Shown piece after piece: positions 54,628 to 62,896 of a DNA stretch of 64,000 bases (the first letter of the stretch is position 1; each line of letters starts with the position of its first letter). This DNA is from Nocardioides humi. GTDB taxonomy: Bacteria > Actinomycetota > Actinomycetes > Propionibacteriales > Nocardioidaceae. The stretch spans positions 4,588,001 to 4,652,000 of the forward strand of contig NZ_CP041146.1 of NCBI RefSeq assembly GCF_006494775.1, given 5' to 3'. The translations under genes were made by a program, and so were the position numbers. Under the pieces are notes generated by a model. That model was not told the origin of the DNA, did no database searches, and saw nothing but the letters and a program-made list of their open reading frames with translations.

Positions 54628-55455
54628 TCACCCCTGCGGCGGAGGGCCTTCGGCGAGCAGCCGGTTGCGGAGCTCGTCGTCGCGGCGCAGCCGGGCCAGG
54701 TCGCGCTCCCGGCGCTCGGCGACGACCGCCATCAGCACCAGCTCCGGCGGCGCGCCGGGCGGCGGGGGCGGAGCGACGTGGGGGAGCACGTCGGCGAGCA
54801 GGGTGCGCGCCACCCGGTCGCGGGAGACCGGGTCCAGGGTGGGGAGCCGGCCGAGGAACTGGCGGACGGCGAGCGCGGTGCCGGTCGGCAGGGTCCCGAG
54901 ATCGGTACGCCGGGCCCACGCGGCCAGCTGCGGCGGCGGGTACGGCGGGTGCGGCAGCCGGAGCGGCACCCGCTCGCGCACGACGTACGTGCCGGCGGCG
55001 TAGTCGCCCAGCCGCTTCCCGCGGGTGCTGAGCATGATCGAGAAGAACGCCGGCGCACCGGAGAAGGCGTAGATCTCCACGAACCCGATCAGCGCGCGCA
55101 CCAGCGCGTGCTGGAAGCTGATCGGCCCGCCGTCGTCGCGCACGGTCCGCAGCCCCAGCGCCAGCTTCCCCAGCGACCGCCCGCGGGTCAGCGTCTCCAG
55201 CGCCGTCGGCAGCGCCAGGAACGCCAGCACCGACGTCAGCACCGCCGCCGCCCCGAACAGCGCCTCGTCGGCGGCGGGTGCCGCCGCGAGCGTGAGCACC
55301 ACGAACAGCACCACCAGCGTGACCAGGGTGACCAGGACGTCGATCAGCCCGCTCGCCATCCGCAGGCCGAGGGAGGCGGCCGGCAGGTCGAGCGCCACGC
55401 CCTCGCCGGTGACGAGGTCGTCGGCGGTGACGGTGGCGAAGTCGGAGGTGGACAT
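54628..55455 (-). CDS. RDD-family membrane protein
   Basis: The 275-aa protein has an RDD domain with three to four transmembrane segments (LGLRMASGLIDVLVTLV near residue 29 and ALETLTRGRSLGKLALGLRTV near 85; LVRALIGFVEIYAFSG). A long soluble C-terminal region contains VRQFLGRLPTLDPVSRDRVA. RDD proteins are membrane proteins of unclear role, often near MoxR/SpoIIM genes in actinobacteria, as here. It is upstream of moxR on the same strand with a 31-bp gap. Confidence 0.87.
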   Translation of the reverse strand: MSTSDFATVTADDLVTGEGVALDLPAASLGLRMASGLIDVLVTLVTLVVLFVVLTLAAAPAADEALFGAAAVLTSVLAFLALPTALETLTRGRSLGKLALGLRTVRDDGGPISFQHALVRALIGFVEIYAFSGAPAFFSIMLSTRGKRLGDYAAGTYVVRERVPLRLPHPPYPPPQLAAWARRTDLGTLPTGTALAVRQFLGRLPTLDPVSRDRVARTLLADVLPHVAPPPPPGAPPELVLMAVVAERRERDLARLRRDDELRNRLLAEGPPPQG

Positions 55456-55478
55456 CGGGTGCAGCCTACGGCGGGCCG

Positions 55479-55670
55479 CTGTAACACGTTGTCCGCCGCT
55501 CTACGTGCCCCTCTCCCTCTGTAACACGTTGTTCGCTGCTCTACCCGCCCCAAGACATCGCAGAAAGGGGCCTGTGCGGGGATGCCACAGCGGTGACAGG
55601 GCGGAAAGAGCAGCGAACAACGTGTTACAGCGGGGGCGTGGCTGCCACAGTGCCCAACAACGTGTTACAG
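55479..55670. repeat. 112-bp element copy 2 (55519-55630) nested between outer half-repeats
   Basis: Copy 2 has perfect 24-bp terminal inverted repeats starting CTGTAACACGTTGTTCGC. Its 64-bp interior is about 75% identical to copy 1. A further 24-bp end (55479-55502) lies outside on the left, and an inverted 15-bp end closes at 55670, so two inverted pairs are nested. The cluster occupies most of the 266-bp gap between the divergent RDD and SpoIIM-like genes. Confidence 0.75.
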
Positions 55671-55721
55671 CTCGCGCACGGCCGACGCGCCGGAGATAGG
55701 CGACCAGATAGCCTCGGCCCC

Positions 55722-56726
55722 GTGCCGCGCATCGACCTCGACGCCTACGTGGCCGCCCACTCGCGCTCGTGGATCCGGCTGGACCAGCTGGTGCGCCAGC
55801 GGCGGCGGACGGGGGCCGAGGCGGACGAGCTGGTCGACCGGTACCAGCAGGTCGCGACCCACCTGTCCGTCGTACGGACCTCGGCGCCGGACGGCGAGCT
55901 GGTCGCGCACCTGTCGTCCCTGCTCGGGCGGGCGCGGATCGCGATGCTGGCGGCGCGGGTGCCGAGCTGGCGCGGGCTGGTCGGCTTCTTCACCGAGCGG
56001 TTCCCGGCGGCGCTCTACGAGCTGCGGTGGTGGTGGCTCGGCTGCGTGGCGGGCAACGTCCTGGTCACGGCGGTGATGATGATCTGGCTCGGGCAGCACC
56101 CGCAGGTCGAGCAGAGCCTGCTCTCGCCGCAGGAGGTCGACCAGCTGGTCAACAACGACTTCGAGAGCTACTACAGCGAGAACGCGGCCAGCGCCTTCGC
56201 CACGCACGTGTGGATCAACAACGCCTGGGTCAGTGCCCTGTGCATCGCGCTCGGGATCCTCGGCCTGCCGGTGCTGTGGCTGCTGTTCCAGAACATCGCC
56301 AACCTGGCGATCATCGGCTCGATCATGATGCGCCACGACCGGGGCGACCTGTTCTGGGGCCTGATCATCCCGCACGGTCTGCTGGAGCTCACCTGCGTCT
56401 TCGTCGCCGGCGGGGTGGGGCTGCGGCTGTTCTGGTCGTGGATCGAGCCCGGCCAGCTGTCGCGCGCGGGATCGCTCGCCCGCGCCGGGCGGACGGCGGT
56501 CACGGTCGCGCTCGGCCTCGCGGTGTGCCTGTTCGTGAGCGGCATCATCGAGGCGTTCGTGACCCCGTCGCCGCTGCCGACCTGGGCGCGGATCGCGATC
56601 GGCATCCTCGCCGAGGCGGTGTTCCTGGCCTACGTCTTCGTCGTCGGTCGGGCGGCCGTCGCGCGCGGGGTCACCGGCGACGTCTCGGCGTCGCTGCTGG
56701 AGGACCGGGTCGCTACCCAGGCGTAG
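55722..56726 (+). CDS. Stage II sporulation protein M (SpoIIM)-family membrane protein
   Basis: The 334-aa protein has a soluble N-terminal helical region (about residues 1-90), then about five transmembrane segments, with the SpoIIM-type region NNAWVSALCIALGILGLP near 168 and FWGLIIPHGLLELTCVFVAGG near 212. Despite the name, such proteins are common in non-sporulating actinobacteria next to RDD and MoxR genes. The GTG at 55722 is used, since the longer frame runs into the repeat element. Confidence 0.87.
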   Translation: MPRIDLDAYVAAHSRSWIRLDQLVRQRRRTGAEADELVDRYQQVATHLSVVRTSAPDGELVAHLSSLLGRARIAMLAARVPSWRGLVGFFTERFPAALYELRWWWLGCVAGNVLVTAVMMIWLGQHPQVEQSLLSPQEVDQLVNNDFESYYSENAASAFATHVWINNAWVSALCIALGILGLPVLWLLFQNIANLAIIGSIMMRHDRGDLFWGLIIPHGLLELTCVFVAGGVGLRLFWSWIEPGQLSRAGSLARAGRTAVTVALGLAVCLFVSGIIEAFVTPSPLPTWARIAIGILAEAVFLAYVFVVGRAAVARGVTGDVSASLLEDRVATQA

Positions 56727-56747
56727 CGCACTCCTAGGCTGGACGAC

Positions 56748-58106
56748 ATGAGCCGGGCGGTCGTGGTGGGGGCGGGGATCGCCGGCCTGGCCGCCGCCCG
56801 CGCGCTCGCCGAGGCGGGACTCGACGTCCTCGTCCTCGAGGCGACCGACCGTCCCGGCGGCAAGCTCCGCGGCGGCGACGTCGCCGGCGTGACGGTGGAC
56901 GTGGGCGCGGAGGCGATGCTCCACCGGCGCCCGGAGGGCACGGCGCTCGCGACCGCGCTCGGCCTGCCGCTCGCCCATCCCACCGCCGCCACGTCCCGGG
57001 TCTGGACCCGCGACGCGCTGCGCCCGCTGCCGCGCACCCTGATGGGCGCGCCGCTCGACCTCGACCAGCTCGCCGCGTCCGGGATCCTGTCCGAGGCCGG
57101 GCTGGCCGCCGCCCGCGCCGGCGGCCCCGAGCACCCCGACGGCGATGTGTCCGTCGGAGACCTGGTCGGCGCCCGGTTCGGCGACGAGGTCGTCGACCGG
57201 CTGGTCGAGCCGCTCCTCGGCGGCGTGTACGCCGGCCAGGCCCGCCGCATCTCCACCCGCTCCGCCGCGCCCCAGCTCCTCGACCTGCTCGCACGCCCCG
57301 CGGCCACCCTGCCGGCACCCCCCGCCGGCGCGCCGCCCGTGTTCGCCGGCGTCGAGGGCGGCATGTGGCGGCTGCCCGCCGCGCTCGACGCGGACCTGCG
57401 GGACCGCGACTCCACCGAGATCCGGTACGACGCCCCGGTGACCGCCGTGCGTCGTACCGCCGCCGGCTTCGTGGTCACGACCCCCGCCGGCGACGAGGCC
57501 GCCCCCCATCTCGTCCTGGCCACTCCCGCCGCGCCGACCGCCCGGCTGCTCGACGACCTCGCCCCGGCCGCGGCGCGCGAGCTGGCCGGCATCGCCTACG
57601 CCTCGGTCGCCCTCGTCACCCTCGCCTTCCGCGCCACCGACCCCGGCGTCGCCGAGGCGCTCGACACCGGCGCCTCCGGCTTCCTGGTCCCGCCGGTCGA
57701 CGGCCGCCGGGTCAAGGCGTCGACCTTCTCCTTCGCCAAGTGGGACTGGGTCCGGGCAGCGGGGGAGGGGCTGCTGGTCCTGCGCACGTCCCTGGGCCGG
57801 TACGGCGAGGAGGCCACCCTGCAGGTCCCCGACGACGCGCTGGTCCGCGCCTCCCTGGCCGACCTCGCTGCCGCGACCGGTGTCACGACCGCACCGGTCG
57901 ACGCCGTCGTCCAGCGCTGGGGCGGCGGCCTGCCGCAGTACTGGGTCGGCCACGCCGCCCGGGTCGCCCGGGTCCGCGCCGCCGTCGCGGAGGTCCCCGG
58001 GCTCGCGCTCTGCGGGGCGGCGTACGACGGCGTCGGGATCCCGGCCACGGTCGGCTCGGCCCAGCGTGCGGTGAGCGAGCTGCTGACCGGCACAATGGGG
58101 GCATGA
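56748..58106 (+). CDS. hemY: Coproporphyrinogen III / protoporphyrinogen oxidase (HemY/CgoX type)
   Basis: The 452-aa FAD protein has the dinucleotide-binding start VVVGAGIAGLAAARALAEAG (4-23), RPGGKLRGG near 41 and a C-terminal FAD contact GLALCGAAYDGVGIPATVGS near 420. In actinobacteria this oxidase makes coproporphyrin III in the coproporphyrin-dependent heme pathway. The next gene is the matching decarboxylase HemQ, joined by an ATGA overlap, which supports the assignment. Confidence 0.92.
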   Translation: MSRAVVVGAGIAGLAAARALAEAGLDVLVLEATDRPGGKLRGGDVAGVTVDVGAEAMLHRRPEGTALATALGLPLAHPTAATSRVWTRDALRPLPRTLMGAPLDLDQLAASGILSEAGLAAARAGGPEHPDGDVSVGDLVGARFGDEVVDRLVEPLLGGVYAGQARRISTRSAAPQLLDLLARPAATLPAPPAGAPPVFAGVEGGMWRLPAALDADLRDRDSTEIRYDAPVTAVRRTAAGFVVTTPAGDEAAPHLVLATPAAPTARLLDDLAPAAARELAGIAYASVALVTLAFRATDPGVAEALDTGASGFLVPPVDGRRVKASTFSFAKWDWVRAAGEGLLVLRTSLGRYGEEATLQVPDDALVRASLADLAAATGVTTAPVDAVVQRWGGGLPQYWVGHAARVARVRAAVAEVPGLALCGAAYDGVGIPATVGSAQRAVSELLTGTMGA

Positions 58107-58828
58107 CCGACCCCCAGGCGCACCTCAAGACCAACGCGGCGAAGATCAACGAGCTCAACGACACCATCCGCTTCACCATGTGGTCGGTGTTCCGGCTCGA
58201 GGAGCCGTTCGGCGCCGACGACGTCGTCCGCAAGAGCGAGGCCGCCGAGATCGAGGCGCTGCTCGCCGAGCTGGCCGCCGAGGACGTCGTCGTCCGGGGC
58301 CTGTACGACGTCGCCGGCCTGCGCGCCGACGCCGACCTGATGATCTGGTGGCACGCCGCGACCAGCGACCAGCTGCAGGACGCCTACCATCGCCTGCGCC
58401 GGACCGCCTTCGGCGCCCGGCTCGCGGCGGTCTGGTCGCAGATGGCGCTGCACCGTCCGGCGGAGTTCAACCGCAGCCACCTGCCGGCGTTTCTCGCCGA
58501 CGAGCGTGCCCACTCCTATGTCGCGGTCTACCCCTTCGTCCGCTCCTACGAGTGGTACCTCCTCGAGGACGGCGAGCGTCGCCGCCTCCTCGCCGAGCAC
58601 GGCCAGATGGCCCGTGACTACCCGGACGTGCGCGCCAACACCGTCCCGAGCTTCGCGCTCGGCGACTACGAGTGGATCCTCGCCTTCGAGGCCGACGACC
58701 TGACCCGGATCGTCGACCTGATGCGGCACCTGCGCGGCTCGGAGACCCGCCGTCATGTGCGCGAGGAGGTGCCGTTCTACACCGGCCGCCGGGTGGAGGC
58801 CGCGGCGCTGATCGAGCGGCTCCCCTGA
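58103..58828 (+). CDS. hemQ: Coproheme decarboxylase HemQ/ChdC (chlorite dismutase family)
   Basis: The 241-aa protein has the actinobacterial HemQ pattern: FTMWSVFRLEEPFG near residue 24, YPFVRSYEWY with the catalytic Tyr near 143, and RLLAEHGQMARDYPDVRANT with the proximal heme ligand His166. It oxidatively decarboxylates coproheme to heme b with peroxide. It is coupled to hemY upstream. Confidence 0.94.
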   Translation: MTDPQAHLKTNAAKINELNDTIRFTMWSVFRLEEPFGADDVVRKSEAAEIEALLAELAAEDVVVRGLYDVAGLRADADLMIWWHAATSDQLQDAYHRLRRTAFGARLAAVWSQMALHRPAEFNRSHLPAFLADERAHSYVAVYPFVRSYEWYLLEDGERRRLLAEHGQMARDYPDVRANTVPSFALGDYEWILAFEADDLTRIVDLMRHLRGSETRRHVREEVPFYTGRRVEAAALIERLP

Positions 58829-58857
58829 CCTCGGGGCGTGCCGCGACACGCCGTACT

Positions 58858-58886
58858 TTGAAAAGTCTATCGACTTAGTGCACTAT
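58858..58886 (+). promoter_or_regulatory. Sigma-70-type promoter of the Cys leader and cysteine dioxygenase operon
   Basis: TTGAAA (58858-58863) and CACTAT (58881-58886) are separated by 17 bp. Transcription would start about 7 nt downstream at or next to the ATG at 58894, giving a leaderless leader-peptide mRNA. Confidence 0.7.
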
Positions 58887-58893
58887 TGGGGAC

Positions 58894-58962
58894 ATGACCG
58901 GTTCCCCGCACCCCGCGCAGGCCTTCTGGCGTGCCGGTGGGCTGTGTTGTCGCTGCTGTTGA
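58894..58962 (+). CDS. Leaderless Cys-codon leader peptide (22 aa)
   Basis: A 22-codon frame starts MTGSPHPAQAFWRAGG and ends LCCRCC-stop, with four Cys codons in the last five. It begins exactly where the promoter predicts transcription to start, with no ribosome binding site. Such leaderless Cys-rich peptides are known in mycobacteria as cysteine-responsive attenuators of downstream genes. Here the regulated genes are cysteine dioxygenase and a rhodanese, starting 44 nt after the stop. It probably reports charged tRNA-Cys level by ribosome stalling. Confidence 0.7.
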   Translation: MTGSPHPAQAFWRAGGLCCRCC

Positions 58963-59005
58963 TCACCCGCTCCGATCCAGCACCGACAACCCCGAGGAAC
59001 CTCCG

Positions 59006-59455
59006 ATGACCCAGCTCGCCGTCCTGCCCCTGCTCGAGGTCGTGCGCGACCACGCCGCCGACCCCGACCTCCTCCACCTCCTCGACCACGACCCGTTCGA
59101 GCGGTCGTGGATCCGTCTGCTCACCACCGACGACTACGAGCTCTGGCTGATCTCCTGGCCCGCCGGCGCCGCCACCGACTGGCACGACCACGGCTCGTCG
59201 TCCGGCGCTTTCACCGTCCTCGAGGGCCGGCTCACCGAGCACACCTTCGACGGCGGCCTGCAGCTGGTCGACCTCGGCGTCGGCGACGGCAAGGCGTTCG
59301 GGGCGGGGTACGCGCACGACGTACGCAATGCCACCGAGCGGCCGGCGCTGTCCCTGCACGCCTACTCGCCGCGGCTCACCACGATGACCCGGTTCCGGTT
59401 CCGCGGCGACCGGCTCGAGGCGCTCGGCGTCGAGCGCGCGGGGGAGGAGTGGTGA
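59006..59455 (+). CDS. Cysteine dioxygenase
   Basis: The 149-aa cupin protein has the iron-binding motif WHDHGSSSGAFTVLEG with H60 and H62, the third ligand His104 in AHDVRNAT and a conserved SLHAYSP. It oxidises cysteine to cysteine sulfinate with O2. GAGGAA precedes the ATG. The Cys leader peptide upstream suggests expression tuned to cysteine supply; a rhodanese gene follows with a GTGA overlap. Confidence 0.9.
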   Translation: MTQLAVLPLLEVVRDHAADPDLLHLLDHDPFERSWIRLLTTDDYELWLISWPAGAATDWHDHGSSSGAFTVLEGRLTEHTFDGGLQLVDLGVGDGKAFGAGYAHDVRNATERPALSLHAYSPRLTTMTRFRFRGDRLEALGVERAGEEW

Positions 59456-59871
59456 GCACCCTCGCCCCCGTTCGGTACGACGGGATCGACGCCATGCTCG
59501 CTGCCGCCCGCTCCCGGCTCGACCGGATCACCGCCCGCGCCGCCTTCCAGGAGCTGATCGCCCTCGGCGCGGTGCTCGTCGACATCCGCCCGGCCGCCCA
59601 GCGCGCCCGGGAGGGCGAGGTCGCCCGCTGGCTCCCGGCCCTCGTGGTCGAGCGCAACGTGCTCGAGTGGCGCTTCGACCCGCGCAGCGACGCGCGGCTC
59701 CCGGAGGCGTCGTACGACCGCCGGGTGATCGTGCTGTGCCAGGAGGGCTACACCTCGTCGCTGGCCGCCGACTCCCTGCGGCAGCTGGGGATCCACCGGG
59801 CCACCGACGTGGTCGGCGGCTTCGCGGCCTGGCGGGGCGCCGGGATGCCGGTCGCGGGCCTCGCCGCGTGA
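59452..59871 (+). CDS. Rhodanese-like sulfurtransferase
   Basis: The 139-aa single-domain rhodanese has the active-site loop CQEGYTSS with catalytic Cys96, the N-terminal VLVDIRP and the C-terminal [15 protein letters not shown]. It would move sulfane sulfur or handle sulfite formed after cysteine sulfinate breakdown. It is co-translated with cysteine dioxygenase. Confidence 0.9.
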   Translation: MSTLAPVRYDGIDAMLAAARSRLDRITARAAFQELIALGAVLVDIRPAAQRAREGEVARWLPALVVERNVLEWRFDPRSDARLPEASYDRRVIVLCQEGYTSSLAADSLRQLGIHRATDVVGGFAAWRGAGMPVAGLAA

Positions 59872-59893
59872 CACGCTGAGTACGCTCGGAGAC

Positions 59894-60298
59894 ATGGCAT
59901 ACGAGGTCGAGAAGACGGACGAGGAGTGGCGCGCCGAGCTCACTCCCGAGGAGTACCAGGTGCTCCGCCAGGCCGGCACCGAGCGGGCCTTCACCGGCGA
60001 GTACACCGACACCGAGACCACCGGTGTCTACCGCTGCAAGGCCTGCCAGGCCAAGCTGTTCGAGTCCGACACGAAGTTCCACTCCGGCTGCGGCTGGCCG
60101 AGCTTCTACCAGCCGATCAGCGACACGATCGAGTACCTCGAGGACGACTCCCACGGCATGAAGCGGGTCGAGGTGCGCTGCGCCAACTGCGGCTCGCACC
60201 TCGGCCACGTCTTCCCCGACGGGTACGGCACGCCCACCGGCGACCGCTACTGCATCAACTCGATCAGCCTCAGCCTGGAGCCCGCCGACGGGGCCTGA
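59894..60298 (+). CDS. msrB: Peptide-methionine (R)-S-oxide reductase
   Basis: The 134-aa protein has the MsrB zinc site (C48, C51, C96, C99), the [10 protein letters not shown] motif, and the catalytic Cys120 in RYCINS. It repairs methionine-R-sulfoxide in oxidised proteins. It follows the rhodanese by 22 bp and forms part of a thiol/oxidant group of genes. Confidence 0.95.
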   Translation: MAYEVEKTDEEWRAELTPEEYQVLRQAGTERAFTGEYTDTETTGVYRCKACQAKLFESDTKFHSGCGWPSFYQPISDTIEYLEDDSHGMKRVEVRCANCGSHLGHVFPDGYGTPTGDRYCINSISLSLEPADGA

Positions 60299-60317
60299 CC
60301 CCGCATAGGGTCGTGCC

Positions 60318-61411
60318 ATGGCGAAGACCCCGGCGGCGATGGTCCAGGCAGGCGACCGTGAGGTCCGGGTGTCGAGCCCGGACCGGGTGATCTACGAGGC
60401 CACCGAGCGCACGCCCGAGGTCACCAAGCTGATGGTGGCCGAGTACGTCGTCGCGGTCGGCGACGGCCTGATGCGGGCCCTGGGCGAGCGACCCACGGCG
60501 CTCGAGCGGTGGCCGTCGGGGGTCCGGGAGGGCTTCCGGCTGGCGACCGGGCCGCGCGACAACGACGCCGAAGGCTTCTACCAGAAGCGCGTCCCGAAGG
60601 GCGCGCCCGACTACCTCGAGGCCGTCGAGATCACCTTTCCCTCGGGCCGCACCGCCGAGGAGATCTGCCCGACCGAGATCGCGGTGCCGGTCTGGTGCGC
60701 CCAGATGGGCACGCTCACCTTCCATCCCTGGCCGGTCCGGCGGCCCGACGTCGACCACCCCGACGAGCTGCGCATCGACTTCGACCCCCAGCCCGGCACC
60801 ACCTTCGCCGACGCCGTCCGGGTCGCGGGCGTGGCGCGCGAGCTGCTCGAGGAGCTCGGCATGGTGGGCCACCCGAAGACCTCCGGCAACCGCGGCGTGC
60901 ACGTCTACGTGCGGATCGAGCCGCGCTGGGAGTTCACCGACGTGCGGCACGCCGCCATCGCCTTCGGCCGCGAGCTCGCCCGCCGCGACGACCAGGTCAC
61001 CACTGCCTGGTGGAAGGAGGAGCGGGGGGAGCGGATCTTCATCGACTACAACCAGAACAACCGCGACCGCACCATCGCCTCGGCGTACTCCCTGCGGCCC
61101 CAGCCCGGCGCCCCCGTCTCCACGCCGATGACGTGGTCGGAGCTCGCCGGCGTGACCGACCCCCGGGACTTCAACCTCTTCACCGTCCCGACCGGATGGC
61201 CGACGGCGACCCCTGGGCGGGCATCGACGACAGGTCGTACTCACTCCAGCCGCTGCTCGACCTGTGGGACCAGCAGGTCGCCGACGGCGAGGGCGAGCTC
61301 AACTACCCGCCGGACTACCCCAAGATGCCGGGCGAGCCGCCCCGGGTGCAGCCGAGCAAGAAGGTCGCCGAGCACTGGGACGAGCAGGGCAACCGGGTCG
61401 AGGGGACCTGA
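60318..61411 (+). pseudogene. LigD-type polymerase-domain protein, single-base frameshift
   Basis: The first frame reads as a LigD polymerase/primase domain: VRVSSPDRVIYEATERTPEVTKL is spread over 17-39, then FYQKRVPKGAPDYLE, RIDFDPQPGTTFADA (metal-binding Asp pair) and GNRGVHVYVRIEP. At FNLFTVP it leaves frame. A second frame supplies DRMADGDPWAGIDDRSYSLQ to the C-terminus at 61411. One added C at the CCC run 61187-61189 restores a 364-aa protein ending HWDEQGNRVEGT. Such stand-alone polymerase-domain proteins accompany bacterial non-homologous end joining; no ku or ligase gene is in the window. Confidence 0.82.
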
Positions 61412-61444
61412 CCCAGGACCTCGCAGCGTCGATCCGTCGGTCCG

Positions 61445-62731
61445 CTACTGGCGGACGGTGTCGCGGCCGGGGCCGGGTTTGAGCTTGTCCTTGCCCTTGC
61501 CACCGATCAGCCTGTCGTTGCCCTTGCCGCCCTTCAGGAGGTCGCGGCCGGGTCCGCCCTTGAGTACGTCGTTGCCCTTGCCGCCGACGAGGAGGTCGTT
61601 GCCGGGTCCGCCGACGAGCTTGTCGTTGCCGGGGCCGCCGTAGAGGCAGTCGTTTCCGCCCTTGCCTTTGAGGACGTCGTTGCCCTTGCCGCCGATCAGG
61701 ATGTCGGCGTAGGGGGTCCCGACCAGTTTGTCCTTGCCCGCGGTGCCCCGGATCACGAGTGCCTCGACGCCGCGGCAGATGCCGGTCTCGGCCGTCTTGA
61801 ACCGCTGGATCCGGCGGTTGCCCGCGTCTGCGACGTAGAGGTAGCCCAGCCGGTCGACCGCGACCCCCTCAGGTTCGTCGAACTGTCCGGGGCCACTGCC
61901 GCTGGTTCCCCACGAGGCGAGATGCTGACCGTCCGCGGTGAGCTTCTGGATACGCCCGTTGCCGTAGTCGCTGACGTAGACGTCGCCGTCGATGTCGACG
62001 GTGACCCCGAACGGCTCGGCGAACTGTCCGGGTCCGGTGCCACCGCCGCCCCAGACTCCGACCGGCTGACCGAGAGTGGTGAACTTGTGGATCCGGCTGT
62101 TGTCCCAGTCGGCGATGTAGAGGTTGTTGCCCTTCGGGTCGACGGCGATCCCGCTCGCTCCAGCGACGACCCATGAGGTCAGGTACTGGCCGTCGGCGGT
62201 GAACTTCTGGACCCGATCGTTGTTGGTGTCGGCGACGTAGACGTTGCCGTTCGCGTCGGCGGCGATGCCGCGGGCCGACTCGAACTGTCCGGGGCCGGTG
62301 CCGTTGGCTCCCCAGGACGTGATGAGCTGGCCGTCGGTGGTGAATTTCTGGACGCGATGATTGCCCAGCTCGGTGACGTAGACGTTGTGGGCGTCGTCCA
62401 CGACCACCCCTATCGGGCTGGCGAACTGTCCGGGGCCGGTGCCATTGGTTCCCCAGGAGGTGATGAGCTGACCGCTGGCGGTGAATTTCTGGACGCGATG
62501 ATTGCCCGGGTCGGTGACGTAGACGTTCTGGGCGTCGTCCACCGCCACCCCCACGGGACCGGCGAACTGTCCGGGGCCGGTGCCCTCGGTCCCCCAGGCG
62601 CCGACGAGCGGCGGGGGCGTCTCGGCGCCGCGGGCTGCGGGCGAGGTCACGATGGAGCCCGAGGCGAGCCCGATCCCGAGCGCGGCCAGCGCCGCGGCCA
62701 TGCGCCGGCCGGTTCTCTTGTACGGTCCCAT
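61445..62731 (-). CDS. Exported NHL-repeat protein with C-terminal RTX-type calcium-binding repeats
   Basis: The 428-aa protein has a signal peptide (about 35 residues, cleaved after ARG), then about six NHL repeats (GPGQFAGPVGVAVDDAQNVY-type blades with NHRVQKFT) forming a beta-propeller, about residues 45-310. From about 335 to the end it has GGxGxDxL repeats as in hemolysin-type calcium-binding proteins. The combination suggests a secreted, calcium-stabilised adhesive or scaffold protein. ATG 62731 has a purine-rich AGGGGGAA upstream. Confidence 0.87.
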   Translation of the reverse strand: MGPYKRTGRRMAAALAALGIGLASGSIVTSPAARGAETPPPLVGAWGTEGTGPGQFAGPVGVAVDDAQNVYVTDPGNHRVQKFTASGQLITSWGTNGTGPGQFASPIGVVVDDAHNVYVTELGNHRVQKFTTDGQLITSWGANGTGPGQFESARGIAADANGNVYVADTNNDRVQKFTADGQYLTSWVVAGASGIAVDPKGNNLYIADWDNSRIHKFTTLGQPVGVWGGGGTGPGQFAEPFGVTVDIDGDVYVSDYGNGRIQKLTADGQHLASWGTSGSGPGQFDEPEGVAVDRLGYLYVADAGNRRIQRFKTAETGICRGVEALVIRGTAGKDKLVGTPYADILIGGKGNDVLKGKGGNDCLYGGPGNDKLVGGPGNDLLVGGKGNDVLKGGPGRDLLKGGKGNDRLIGGKGKDKLKPGPGRDTVRQ

Positions 62732-62868
62732 CGGGTTCCCCCTCGTGCGTCGGCTGGTGGGGCACCCTACGGATGTCGTTTCCGCTCCTCTTCGGGGGAG
62801 CAGGCGTGTGGGAGCCACCCAGGGGCAACTGAAGCGCAGCGGTAGACCCCGTGGAAGAGCACGGGCGG

Positions 62869-62888
62869 GGTCCGAACAAGGTCCGTAC
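62869..62888 (-). promoter_or_regulatory. Tandem GGTCCG repeat with 11-bp period, site 1
   Basis: GGTCCG at 62869 and 62880 are 11 bp apart. The 20-bp site differs by one base from that at 63763-63782. It lies 138 bp upstream of the NHL/RTX gene start, in the gap after the USP-like gene. Confidence 0.45.
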
Positions 62889-62896
62889 GCCCGGCG

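Noticed and set aside
61445..61750. DNA tandem-repeat element or minisatellite
   Set aside because: The periodicity is explained by GGxGxDxL protein repeats in a continuous coding frame.
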